Below are positions 53,171 through 64,000 of a DNA stretch of 64,000 nt, in pieces. A model generated the notes under the pieces. That model worked only from the letters and a program-made list of their open reading frames with translations. It ran no database searches and was not told the DNA's origin. The stretch's first letter is position 1, and each line of letters begins with the position of its first letter. The position numbers and the translations under genes are program-made. The DNA lies in the NCBI GenBank assembly GCA_029582165.1, contig CM055890.1, forward strand, positions 9,737,787-9,801,786, read 5' to 3'. The stretch is from Portulaca oleracea (lineage: Eukaryota; Streptophyta; Magnoliopsida; Caryophyllales; Portulacaceae).

Positions 53171-53423
53171 ATAATAACAGGATCCTCTTGCCTGGTGACA
53201 TAGCTTGGCTGTTGATGCCATAAAAATGTGTTGAGTTTGGATGATTTTGATAATATGTAATCAAGTACGTTATTGACTAATACAATTAAACATAAACTAT
53301 TACAATTATGAATTTAGGCACAAATGAATAATTTATGTTCATTAATTGTTTAGTACTGAGACAAATAAATGTTTATTGTTAATTAAATTCATGGTGGGCT
53401 TGAATAATAGATTCACGTACATT

Positions 53424-55334
53424 ATGGATGGGCCCCCACATCGCCGTTGGATGTACCAGAAGTTTGAACCGAATAGGAGGGTTATCAGCGCACAATGGGC
53501 TGCTGGGGTAGAAATGTTTGATCAATTTGCAAAGAGTAATTCGTATGAGTATCTGAGGACTGGAAAGTATCGGTCTCCATGTGTGAAGTGTAAGAATAAG
53601 AGCGGATATAGTCCCGATGAAGTTAAAGAACATTTGTATAGGCGAGGGTTTATGGAATAATATTGGTGTTGGACGAGCCATGGTGAAGAATGGGGTGACG
53701 ATGATGATGAGGATGGCAGTGGTGATGATGCGGAAGGTGAGGGGGAACTGTATGCAGGCAGTCCCCCGACAAACGAGGAACCGAATCAGCCACCATTCAT
53801 CGACAGAACGGAAGAGGTGATGAATGATTTCATCATGGCGAACGAGGCACATAATGCAGGAGCTCAACAATTTTATGATATGCTTCAATCTGCTCAACAG
53901 CCTCTGTGGGAAGAGTGTGCGACTCATACTGAGTTGTCCATTGCTGTGAGACTGATCAGTCAGAAGTCGAAGCACAATTTGTCGGAGCAGGCAATGAACG
54001 ATATCATGGAACTGATGAGCGAGAGCTGTCCCCAGCCGAACCTAGTCCCTAGAAACTACGATGAGTTGAAAAAAAAGGTTAAGAAGTTGGGGATGGGCTA
54101 TAAGGACGATGCACATCTCACTGAATGTAAATTTTGTGGCCATCCTAGGTATAAGCCACAGAATTCGTCAACCACGACAAAGAAAGGGGTCCCGTACAAG
54201 AAAATGTTTTACTTTCCCTTGACCCTTAGGTTGCAGCGTCTGTTTGCCTCGAAGAATATGGCCGGGCATGTTAGATGGCACGCGGAGAACAAGCGCGAGG
54301 AAGGTGTAATTTGCAATCCGTCGGACGGCCCCTCATGGAAAATATTCGACATCATGCATCCAGACTTTGCGAGGGAATCGCGAAATGTAAGGTTGGGCTT
54401 GTGTGCGGATGGGTTTAGCCCGTTCAACATGACAGGGAGATCTTATTCGATATGGCCGGTTGTAGTTACTCCTTACAACTTGCCACTTGAATTGTGCATG
54501 ACAGCACCGTACATGTTGCTCACGTTTATTATTCCAGGTCCGAAGAACCCCGGAAATAAAATTGATGTCTTCCTCCAACCCTTGGTGGACGAGCTGCAAT
54601 GCTTATGGGTGGGTGTTGAAACATACGACATCACCAAAAGACAAAATTTTAACATGAGGGCATCTTTGATGTGGACGGTCAATGATTTTTCGGCCCATGG
54701 CATGCTTTCTGGGTGGAGCACGCACGGTGCCATGTCTTGTCCTGTTTGCATGGATGGTTTGAAAGCAATTCGTCTGAAGCATGGGAGGAAAGCCTCGTGG
54801 TTTGACTGTCATCGACAGTTTCTTGCTAAGGGGCATGCTTTGAGAAGAAATCGAAAGGCATTTCGAAAGGGGCACACTTGCCCAGATAGAACTACCCCAC
54901 CATGTAGGAAAAACGGTTATGAAATCTACGAGGAGGTGAAGTACTTCCCCAAGGTGACTACCCATGGCGACTTTGTAGTCCCGGGATTCAGAGAGAATGC
55001 TCATAATTGGAAGAAACAAAGTATCTTTTGGGAGTTGCTTTATTGGAAGGATCACATGGTTCCACACAACTTAGATGTGATGCACATTAAGAAGAACTTT
55101 GTGGACAACATCGTAAACACGGTGATGGGGGTGGACGGCAAAACAAAGGATGATGGAAATGCAAGGAGGGACGTGGAGGACATATGTGACAGGCCGGAAC
55201 TCCATATATTGCCCAGTCCTAACGGTAAACCCCTACAGCCAAGAGCCAAATATGTTCTTCCTGAAGATAAGCGAACATATGTTTGTAACTGGGCACAACA
55301 GCTTTGTTTGCAGGACGCTTATGCATCGTATTAA
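53424..55334 (+). pseudogene. TNP2-like CACTA transposase, interrupted and truncated
   Basis: The ATG at 53424 starts MDGPPHRRWMYQKF, the transposase-associated domain with a C..C pair (SPCVKCKNK). A TAA at 53658-53660 interrupts it. The same frame continues through a DDDDEDGSGDD stretch into the frame at 53817-55334. That frame has FCGHPRYKP, then the TNP2 core with LCADGFSPFN, SYSIWPVVVTPYNLP and AHGMLSGWSTHGAMSCPVCM, and the HNLDVMHIKKNF motif. It ends at 55334 in a microsatellite, short of the usual C-terminal domains. It could bind or cleave DNA only if complemented. Confidence 0.88.
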
Positions 55335-55383
55335 TAAAAATTATAATAATAATAATATTATTATTATTAATAATTATTACATA

Positions 55384-55442
<59 letters not shown>

Positions 55443-55870
55443 CCGCGCCAAATTCAATAAAATTACAGCCAAAATGACGTCTGTTTAGCCACCAAACAGA
55501 CGCCAACTGTACATAAATGGCGTATGTTTGGCTACCAAAACAGATGCCATTTTGGCTATATATAAAAACCTCACCGGCTCAAAATTCCCTCCGAATTTTT
55601 CCTCCCATCTCCATTTCATTTCTCTCATCTTCTTTCAATCTTCTCTCATCTTTACACCACCACAAATCCATACAAGATTGAAGAATTGAAAATTTTACAA
55701 TTGAAGATTTAACATTGGAGATCAATAGATTGAAGATTGAAGATACAAGAATCAACATTATTAAAGTTGTATTATATATTTTTTAACTTGTTTAATGTAT
55801 GAAAATTGTGTAAAAATCAATACTATTAAATATATATTCATTACCATTTTGTTGTTGTTATTTCTATAAA

Positions 55871-55911
<41 letters not shown>

Positions 55912-56026
55912 CATACATATACATATATAAGCTTATATATATATATATATATATATATACATACATACATATATATACATACATACATACATATATATAT
56001 ATACATACATACATATATATATATAT

Positions 56027-56085
<59 letters not shown>

Positions 56086-56661
56086 TGTTTTCTTTTTTTT
56101 TTGAAAGCTTCTATATATGAAAATTGTAAATGCATAAATTTGAGATATATATCATTTATTATTATTTAAAATATTTTTTTTCATTATTAATGTTTCCACA
56201 ATTCTTATTACACAATTTTCTCCCAAATAAAAAAAATATTTTTTTCGCTCTATTTTAAAATTAGAACCCACAAAATATATTATATATTGTAATTATTAAA
56301 TTGGTTTTTCTATATTCACATTTTTTTTATTTCTGTATAGTAACATGGCGTCTGTTTTGGGCATTAACAGACGCTATTTTAGTTGCAATATGGCGTCTGT
56401 TATCGCCCAAACAGACGCCATTCTTGTCTGACATGCGCCTCGTTCCCAGTGACGTCAGCGTCTGTAAATGACGTCTGTTTAAAGCAGACGCCAATAATTA
56501 TGCGTCTGATTTAAACAGACGCCATTTACAGACGCCTTTCTAAAAATGGCGTTAAAGGTTTTGGCGTCCGTATAAATCAGACGCCAAAACCATTTAGGCC
56601 TCTGTTTATCCCCATTCCAGACGCCAATTCCAGATGTTTTTTGGGGTGTATTCTACTAGTG
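55335..56661 (+). repeat. CACTA 3' region: microsatellites and subterminal repeats
   Basis: (AT)n and (ATAC)n tracts are followed by inverted pairs of GGCGTCTGTT/AACAGACGCC near 55475, 55520, 56345, 56390, 56460, 56510 and 56565, then the terminus at 56661. Confidence 0.75.
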
Positions 56662-56879
56662 AAATAATTGTCAATATTTCCATAATCTTTCACAATTATC
56701 TGTGATCTTAGAAAAGCTGAGGGCTAGGAGCCTTGGGCCATGTAAATTTTTGGATATGATGATGGGCCAATCAACATATTCAAACATGAGGTCCAAACCA
56801 GGTACATTGCCATAATTAATACCTCATGTGATAGTATTGTGGTCCCCATAGATGAGTGCACATTATAAATCAGGGGCAG

Positions 56880-59800
56880 TGTAACGACCCACCCTAAACC
56901 CGTATTAATTAAGGCCGTAATCACGGTGTTTAACTAAATTACGCTGTTAAAAATTTTTCTTTCGTTTACGTTAATATGGTTATTACTGTTATTATTATTA
57001 TTATTATTTATTTTTATGCGCGGCAGGTCTCGAGCAAGGCGATGGTTAAACGGGTTGATTTTATGTTAACTCGAATTTAAAAGTTATAATTATTATTACA
57101 AGTTTATAAATACTTTTCCGATAAGTTATGTAATTTATTTTTACCATTCTCAATTTTACGCTTGTAACCGAAGAAGGTTATATTAATTTTAATTCTCATT
57201 TCAATTACGATTTATGTTATCCAACCTTCCTAATTACATTTATGGTCCAATTTATTTTAATAGGTGTTATCCTACTAATTTGTTTTATTTGGTTCAATAC
57301 TAGTAAATTTTATCCAGTTTATTTCCAAGTAATTTTATTTAATCGTATACTAAATTATTTTACCAAGTTTATGTTCATCAATTTTATTTAGTCAATACTA
57401 ATTATTTTACCTAGTTAGTTTATATTACTAATTGTCTAAGTTAATTAAAGAGAGTTTTATAAAGGAGGGGAGAGTACTAAGGCCATAGTGTTAATTCATT
57501 TCAGAATATTTACCAACACTTTTCACTCTACACTCTCCCCTTCTCCCTCTTCTCTGCCCAGCCGTGCCCCCTGCTGTTCCGGCTAATTTCCGGCGGAGGT
57601 CACGCCGGCGACCACCAGGCGGTGGCCGTGCACCCCTTCCACCTCTCTCTTGTTTTTCTCCTTCAACTTCTTCTCCAAGTGGTATAATTCTCAAACCCTA
57701 ACTCTACTCTTTATGTTTCAAATCTGATTTTCAATTCTAATTTGTGTTATTCTTGTTGTTCTCTATCTCCTTTATGATTTCTAAGCATGAATTTAAGTTG
57801 TGGTTAAGTTGGGTTAATTAGGGTTTGAATTGGAGAAGGATGCATGTATAGTTTGATTGGAGTTTTGGATGAGTTCTTGCTAAGTTCTTGGTGAATGTTG
57901 AAATTCTTGCTTGCATGTGGTTTTTGGATGAGAGATATGATGATTATGGGACTGATTTGGGTTGTTTATTATGTTAATTAAGTTATTATATACATGGATG
58001 ATATGAATTTAGTGTGGAAATGGGTGAAAGAGTGTTAATTCAAGTGTCATTTGAATTACTTATGTTACCTATGGTTGCATGTGAATTTTTATGGAAGAAA
58101 ATGGGTATTTTCTAGGTTTATATTCCGGAAAATCATGAGTAATATTCAATTTGGACTTTAGGTTTGGATTAGTATAGGTTTAATGGCCAAAAAGCTGCAT
58201 TTAAGGAGAAATCCAGAGTTGGTTTGCTACTGGTTGTAATCTGAAAATTCCAGGGGACTTAAAATATGGGTTTAGCTCTGGTTCCGACTTTAAAAGATAG
58301 CCAAGGTTGTTAGCTAACCCTCGGCTTTTGAATGTCGGGATTCCGATATGTATAGCCCGGGATAGGACCAAAACCGTGAAGGTGTGTTTTTATATACGTT
58401 TTCTGAGTCAGTAACTTCTTGCTAAGCTTTCATCAATTTGGAGACTTTATTGGCTTTAGTGGTAACCATAAAAGTTTTAGGTCGCTCTTCGAGCTTTCCA
58501 GAAACATAAGGTTTGCGTTCATACGATATCGGGAGAGTGAGATATGGGGTCGTAAGTGTAGGACGTCGATAAAGTTTCTGCCCAGAATTTTATTAATTAA
58601 TTTCTATCTTTAAGGGTGCAAGGTGATGCCTAGAGAGCTCTCCTAAGATGGTAGCCATTATGATATTGTTGAATGGGTTGGATAGATATGCTAAAATGAT
58701 TTAAGGCATTTTAGTGGTTGGAGTTTAGTTCCCAAAGGTTACTCAATTTTTTAGCAAAGCCAATGATCATTCAATAATCTTTTTCGTCGCTTGCCAACGT
58801 TCCCTTTTCATATACAAGGACCATATCTTTCCTCTTAAGTAAGCCTTCAATGGTTCCTTTCCCGTTCAAACTAATTGTTAAGGTTGCTCGATGACTCCTA
58901 ACCTTTCCATCGATCCCATTCAAGTTTCAATAGGAGATTCGCAATTAAGTTCCGAACCCCCTTTTTCCTTCTAAGCATTCTGCTTCTGTCCGGGCTATTT
59001 TCTGAGCCCTTCCCTTCATTTTTAGCCTTCGGGTCAGTTGACAAAGTTGTAGGGCGTGATTTTCCCTTTCCGAAAAGTACTTGTTTGCAAAAATCCGAAT
59101 TTTCTAGCTCAAGTTATCATCAAATCATCGATTTATCCAAAAACTGGAATTTCTATTTTCTCATTTCCTTTTAAGTTATCAAGTTTTAATTACTTTCATC
59201 CTAGCTTGTAAATGCAAGGACTTTATTAAATTCTCAATTTTCTTATGCTCTTATTATAGTTTCCAAGTCGCCCAAACCGTCCCAAGCTCGAGGCACGTCG
59301 CTAGACTTTTCTACTATCCAAGGTACGCGAATTGTCCAACTTTTCGCTCCTTTTATCTTGTAATGTTTTCATGATCATGTTAAGTTGTTCTTTAATGTTT
59401 ATTTTACGTTTTTGAAGGGTCCCATTTTATGTATTCTTTGTGCTAGTTACTCTTAGGTGCTAGCTCTCTTTTTATGTATGATACTCCTGATTAGAGTGTC
59501 TGAACCTGGCCAGAGTCGACTGTTCGCCAGCCACACATTCCAAACTTCGATCGGTTTGGGCATACGCGTGTGTGAGATGCATTGCATCGATCGTAGGGGA
59601 CCAAATTCTTATGTTTAGTATCTATCTTACCTTTCATATACTTTATCTTTTATATCGTCGAATTCAAGCTATTTTTGTTATGCTTGTTATCCCGTTCCCT
59701 GTTTTCTAAATGATTTTAAATGTCGGCACTAAAATCGTTTTCGAACGGTTTGACGTGTTGGAGGTTCGTGTACTGAGTGTTTCCCCACTCACTTTTGCGT

Positions 59801-60153
59801 ATGTTTTCACTGTTTTGTTTTAGGCGGTCCGAGCTCCCAGGTTGTCTCGAATGGAAATTTGGCCGATTCCGGTGCATTCCTTACGATTAAAGGACCCCCT
59901 TGGTTATGAAATTTTGGGATGTAGTTTTGCCCTAATGGTTGTATAAGTTGAAGTATTTATATTTTGGTGGGCTTTAGAATGAAGTGTTTGTTCAAAGTTT
60001 GGTTGTGGCTTTTGTGTTCTTGATTGGTGTTTTGGTTTGTTGCCTTGTCCCGAGTGGGGACGTCGGTCACCCTAGGTGTTCCGCTGCGCTAATCACAGGC
60101 TTGGTGTGTGTGTTTTATGTTAATCTTGTGATTAAGGGTATTAGGGTGTTACA
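56880..60153 (+). repeat. Tekay/Del-like gypsy 5' LTR, 3.3 kb
   Basis: Starts TGTAACGACCCACCC and ends GGGTGTTACA, with inverted TGTAAC/GTTACA tips. A TATAAAGG-type box lies near 57458, with a CT-rich transcribed region after it. LTRs of about 3 kb are characteristic of Tekay/Del chromoviruses. Short open frames inside are not genes. The matching 3' LTR would be outside the window. Confidence 0.8.
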
Positions 60154-60157
60154 GTTG

Positions 60158-60169
60158 TGGTATCAGAGC
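60158..60169 (+). other. Primer-binding site of the Tekay-like element
   Basis: TGGTATCAGAGC four bases after the LTR end, complementary to initiator tRNA-Met. Confidence 0.8.
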
Positions 60170-60669
60170 AGAGTTATGAGAAGAGTTTGAGGAATTAGCA
60201 TCTCTTAAGGAGTATGATATGTATGTGTAAAGTTTAGGTGTAAATGTGTTGTATGTGTGTGCTTTATGGGTGGAAATTGGGAACGTGTGAATTGGCTGGT
60301 TAGGTGTTGAGCATGAAGCTCGAAGTGAATATATGAAGTGTATACGTTTTCTTGCAGGTTTGAAGTTATGTAAAATTTGGGATAGTCCAGTTTATAGGGG
60401 AAGTGCTGCCGAAATTTCCCTAGAAATTAGAAAGTTTAGTAGCAAGTTTAAGAAAGCTTAAGTGCAAATGGAGAATAAACTAAAGGTTTGGTGCAAGTGA
60501 AGTACGATAAGTGTTTATGGAATATGTGGAGCTTGTTGAGTTAGTCCCTAAATGAGGTTTAAGTCGGTGGAGTCTTGGACCTTGCCTTGCTTTCTTTTAT
60601 TTACTTTAACAAGCTTACAATTTGTTAAGTCTTTTAAAACTTCGCTTTTATGTTATGTGTATAATGTAG

Positions 60670-61440
60670 ATGGATGCTGATGGTAATCCCCTTCCCAATC
60701 CTTTCACAATGTTCATGGAACCTATGACAAATATTCAAGCTCACCTCCAGGCATTGCAAGATGCCTTTGATGCTCATTGTACTGCTAATTCAAAATCGGA
60801 ATATCATGATGACATATGTCGAGCTCGATGCTTGCTAGCTACTCTTCCTCACGAGAGTCCGTGGGACGACATTAGGGATAGATACCGTCAGTTACTTCTC
60901 CGAGGTGAACCCGGTCGTCACGCCTGGTGCCTCAATTATGTCGGGGCCTGGAACCAAATTGCTATGGAAGCGGTCATCACGCAAACCGCTCAATCTTTGA
61001 GTTTACACGTCAGCAAGTTAGGGTCGTTCTTACATGAGATGTTCGCATTGCCCGCTCCCCCTAACGCAGGAATAACTCCACCTCACGTTTTCTCTCCACC
61101 GGCGGACGAAGTACGGCTCCACTTTACGCCTCTTATCACGGGACGTCCTATCGTGCCGATTTCGCCATCCCGCCGTGAGTCTACGCCCTCGGAGCAAGAG
61201 CCCGAGGAAGAAGAAGACCCAAGTATGGACCTGGATGTGGGGGAGATGGGCCAAGGGCCTGATCATGATAGAGACCGCGGCAGGGAGACACCTTCCCATG
61301 TGGTTCCAATAGTGAGGAACCTTGAGAGGGAAAATTCGGGGCCCAGAATCCGCCGAACAAAGCGCAAGAGTACTCGCCCTTTGAGGCTTCGTCACGTGGA
61401 GGAGTCAAGGGAGCAAGATGGGTCTAACTCCCGTGTCTGA
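60670..61440 (+). CDS. Extra ORF ahead of gag, function unknown
   Basis: A 256-codon intact frame starting MDADGNPLPNPFTMFMEP. The first 125 residues look globular and helical (HDDICRARCLLATLP, WCLNYVGAWNQIAMEAV). Residues 130-200 are proline-rich with a PEEEEDPSMD acidic patch, and the end is basic (RIRRTKRKSTRPLRLRH). I see no gag, zinc knuckle or enzyme motif and do not recognise a family. It lies between the primer site and gag in sense orientation. Its ATG directly follows TGTAG, as the gag ATG nearly does, so both could be reached from alternative splice acceptors. It is intact although gag-pol is not. Confidence 0.5.
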   Translation: MDADGNPLPNPFTMFMEPMTNIQAHLQALQDAFDAHCTANSKSEYHDDICRARCLLATLPHESPWDDIRDRYRQLLLRGEPGRHAWCLNYVGAWNQIAMEAVITQTAQSLSLHVSKLGSFLHEMFALPAPPNAGITPPHVFSPPADEVRLHFTPLITGRPIVPISPSRRESTPSEQEPEEEEDPSMDLDVGEMGQGPDHDRDRGRETPSHVVPIVRNLERENSGPRIRRTKRKSTRPLRLRHVEESREQDGSNSRV

Positions 61441-61964
61441 AGAAATACTAACCGATTTTTGCGCAGGGATGGCTAGGAAGCTAACCTTATTTTAGCTAGT
61501 TGACAAAATTAGTTGTGATTGGCCATATCTTTTGTCTTAAGGTCATCAAGTGTTTTTAGTCAAACTATGCTAATTTTTAGGACCCTCCCTATGTTATTGG
61601 GTGAAGGGAGGTAGTGTATGTATTTTGAATTGTTAATTTGCGTACTTGTTGGGACATATTTCGATAATGATTGTAACAGGGATACCCGTGAAGAAAGAAA
61701 AGGGATCCAAATTTTCTTTAATGTCTATCGATGGGTATGCTAGTATTATTGTTTAAGGTTTGAGGCCCTAAGTATTTAGGAAGTCTTGTGAAGCGATGTT
61801 ATCTTTGTTTATATGAGCATGTGCATGTGCGAAAATGTATGTTGGGGTTTTTGTGACAATAAAATCATTGGGACTGTATGCATGAGTAAAACAAAACCTG
61901 TTGCACGAGGTTAATGGCCATGAATTGTGTTGATTATTGAATTATTCTTTATAAAATGTGTAGC
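61441..61964. other. Spacer between the extra ORF and gag
   Basis: AT-rich, no gene seen. It ends ATAAAATGTGTAGC just before the gag ATG. Confidence 0.4.
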
Positions 61965-63038
61965 ATGTCTCAAACATCGGGGAATTCACCACAAGAAGGA
62001 CCGGTGCATGAAGCAGCGGGGAACCAACTAGAGTTGCAGGGACCCCAGCTTACCCCATGAATAGTATCCCAACCGGAGTCATCTTTAGGATCAGTCCCTC
62101 CTAATCCACCACTATACCCCGACAATTTTGGGTTTTTGGTCCAGGAGTTGTTAAGACGGATACCTGTCCCATCTATGGCCCAACCAAGTAACACAAAGGA
62201 GGAAAATTACGATGATAGGGTGGCAAAGCGTAACCCCACCACCTATGCGGGAGGGTATGACCCCGTAGTTTTGGAAGATTGGATTAGGGATCTGGAAAAG
62301 ATCTTCGAAGTAGTAGGGGTGCCTGAAGAAAAGAAACTAACAATAAGGACTTTTTACCTAAAGGGAGAAGCCGACATTTGGTGGAGGACCGTCAGGGAAA
62401 GATATCAAGGGACGGCCAAGACATGGAACGATTTCTTAAATGATCTTAGAGCACAGTTCTACCCCCTAACCCTTAGACGACAAAAAGAGAAGGAGTTCCT
62501 AGACTGGAGCATGGTGAACAAAGATATTTCGGTGCTACAGTACACCTCTAAGTTCAATGAATTGTCATGCTTCGCCCCGGAGTATGTGGCGTCTGAAAAC
62601 ATGAAGATGTTTAGATATGAGGGAGGTCTAGCACCATATATACGCAGCCAACTATCTTCGCATCACTTCTCGACTATGCAAGAAATGTATGAAAGGGCTG
62701 CGGAGGTAGAAAGAGTCAGGAAGGAGTTGAAAGCTTTAAGTCAAGGAAGTCAAGGGAGTAGTAAGAGAAAGTGGAAGGAAAAAGGAATGTTTCCTTCACC
62801 TGTTGTGGAAACCAACCAGCCCAAGAGGCCGATGCCCTCAAATCCTAGGAGCAAATCTAACCCTCCTACCACCAGGGAACCATGTAAGAAATGCGGAAGA
62901 ACGAATCATTCAACCGCGCAGTGCCGGGTAGGCACCAACAGTTGTTTATGGTGCGGTGGAGCTAATCATAGGGCGGCCGAGTGCCCCAAAAGGTCCAAGA
63001 GACCAGAACCTGGAACGACGCGACCAGCACCACCCTAA
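61965..63038 (+). pseudogene. Tekay-like Gag with an early stop codon
   Basis: The gag frame begins at 61965 (MSQTSGNSPQEGPVHEAAGN), has a TGA at 62058-62060 (codon 32), and is then open from 62061 to a TAA at 63036. The retrotransposon gag domain covers YAGGYDPVVLEDWIRDLEKI, ADIWWRTVRERYQG, FYPLTLRRQKEKEFLDW and YERAAEVERVRKEL. Two CCHC knuckles follow (CKKCGRTNHSTAQC and CLWCGGANHRAAEC). Pol continues in the same frame after the TAA, as expected for a single gag-pol ORF in which the stop is either a readthrough site or a lesion. Confidence 0.85.
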
Positions 63039-63062
63039 AGGACGGCACCGCAACAGGGAAGC

Positions 63063-64000
63063 GTGGGGCAAGCTTACGTTATGGGCAAAAAGGAAGTAGC
63101 AAAGTCGGGTATGCTCGTGACCGGAACTGTTTATATACATGCTAAGCCTTTAATTGCATTATTTGATTCTGGAGCCACACATTCGTTTATTTCATCTAAA
63201 GTTGCGTCAAGGTTGAATTTAAGAAATCTAGCATGTGAGGTAAATTATTTAATCAGCTTACCAAATGGTCAAACCATAGCTTGTGAAAAATGTTTTGTGG
63301 GAGTTCCACTTGTTTTAAATAAAGAAACCTTCCCAGCTAATCTCATTCAATTGGATTTAGAAGAATTTGACATCTTTTTGGGTATGGATTGGTTGAATGT
63401 AACGCAAGCTCAAATCCGATGTGGTGAAGGGACAGTTGTCCTTAAGAATGCCTCGGGAGTTGAAATTTGTTTTATTGGGGACTTAGGAGTAAATCCGTGT
63501 CCTATTATAACATATGTAAAGGCTCGAAAGTTGCTGAATCACGGGTGCAAGGGTTACCTGTGTTTGATTAGTGAAGATTCTAAGGATTCCCCCAAGATGG
63601 AAGAAATTCCGGTGGTGCAAGAGTTTCGAGATGTTTTCCCTGAGGAAGTTACGGAGTTACCCCCAAGGAGGGAAATTGACTTCGAAATAGAGCTAGTTCC
63701 TGGAACTCGACCCATATCCAAGGCACCCTATCGAATGGCACCAGCTGAGCTTAAGGAGTTAAAGGTGCAGTTGGAAGACTTATTAAGCAAAGGTTTTATT
63801 AGACCTAGTACGTCGCCCTGGGGAGCTCCAGTGTTGTTTGTACGGAGGAAGGACGGAAGTCTGAGATTATGCATCGAATACCGAGAGTTGAACAAAGTCA
63901 CGATCAAGAACAAGTACCCTCTTCCTAGAATTGATGATCTATTTGACCAACTCTAAGGAGCAGGAGTATTTTCTAAGATTGATTTGAGGTCAGGATACCA
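63063..64000 (+). pseudogene. Tekay-like protease and start of reverse transcriptase (cut by window end)
   Basis: The protease motif [12 protein letters not shown] is followed by FLGMDWL, then the RT start: [54 protein letters not shown] at 63954-63956 stands in the conserved DQLxGAGVFSKIDL segment, after which the RT sequence continues in frame to the window end. The RT catalytic box, RNase H, integrase and chromodomain lie beyond the window. Confidence 0.85.

Larger units (their letters stand above)
50434..56661 (+). mobile_element. Defective CACTA (En/Spm) transposon, 6.2 kb
   Basis: The termini are CACTAGTAGAAT and its exact inverse ATTCTACTAGTG, flanked by a 3-bp duplication AAA (50431-50433, 56662-56664). 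Both subterminal regions are packed with GGCGTCTGTT/AACAGACGCC motifs. The interior holds a long hairpin, a TNP2-type transposase remnant, and (AT)n/(ATAC)n tracts at 55380-55440 and 55865-56080. No TnpA-type second gene is visible. Confidence 0.92.

Noticed and set aside
55150..56135. Ile/Tyr-rich ORFs
   Set aside because: Translations of (AT)n and (ATAC)n tracts.
57491..57694. Arg/Gly-rich 67-aa minus-strand ORF
   Set aside because: Antisense to the CT/GC-rich leader of the 3.3-kb LTR; no homology expected.

Overview
The window is plant nuclear DNA, almost certainly from an angiosperm and probably a eudicot. The evidence is spliceosomal introns with GT-AG borders, plant-type LTR retrotransposons (Tork/Tnt1-like copia, Tat/Ogre-like gypsy, Tekay/Del-like gypsy), Stowaway, Tourist, hAT and Mutator-type MITEs, a CACTA transposon, and decayed copies of plant gene families (ABCC transporter, GDSL esterase/lipase, S-protein homologue). 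It is a repeat-dense, gene-poor region. Nearly every recognisable host gene carries a disabling lesion.

Layout. 1-4.7 kb: the 3' end of a gypsy LTR abuts a decayed plus-strand copia ending in a 574-bp LTR. 4.7-12.2 kb: an inverted LTR-like block, then an almost complete minus-strand copia (5940-11269, 5-bp direct repeat CAGTC) beside a CACTA-type end; two lysine/arginine-rich exon-like pieces flank this block. 12.6-12.8 kb: a small plausible minus-strand gene. 13-18 kb: a MITE cluster with four Tourist-like copies, a Stowaway, a Mutator-type MITE with 9-bp target duplication and a Helitron-like 3' end. 18-23.3 kb: copia remains joined to a 3' fragment of an ABCC10-like transporter pseudogene that has taken a hAT MITE in its last domain. 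23.3-28 kb: intergenic inverted repeats, microsatellites and two Stowaways. 28.0-29.9 kb: a five-exon GDSL esterase/lipase with two in-frame TGA codons.

30.5-48.7 kb: an 18.2-kb Tat/Ogre-like LTR retrotransposon with LTRs that differ at only about 9-10 positions, a tRNA-Arg-type primer site and a GGGGG target duplication. It was inserted into a GC-rich hAT-like MITE. Its sense strand codes for gag, protease, RNase H, a second RNase H and integrase, but the reverse transcriptase core has been cut out. Its 3' third carries two antisense gene modules: a DUF7745-like protein and a plant-mobile-domain (PMD) protein, each with its own TATA-like site. A 14-bp imperfect palindrome, AACCCAGACGGGTT, recurs about 35 times in this element, almost only in its non-coding parts (LTRs, leader, both antisense promoter regions). 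I saw it nowhere else in the window. This is the strongest candidate for an undescribed regulatory system here.

49.4-49.8 kb: an S-protein-homologue gene with one frameshift. 50.4-56.7 kb: a complete-ended but defective CACTA element (TSD AAA) with a TNP2 transposase that is interrupted and C-terminally truncated, plus an internal 0.63-kb hairpin. 56.9 kb to the end: a Tekay/Del-like gypsy with a 3.3-kb LTR, an extra ORF of unknown function ahead of gag, and stop codons in gag-pol; it runs off the window.

The genes here do not form a pathway. They are linked by nesting and parasitism. All family names come from motif recognition by eye; no database was searched.
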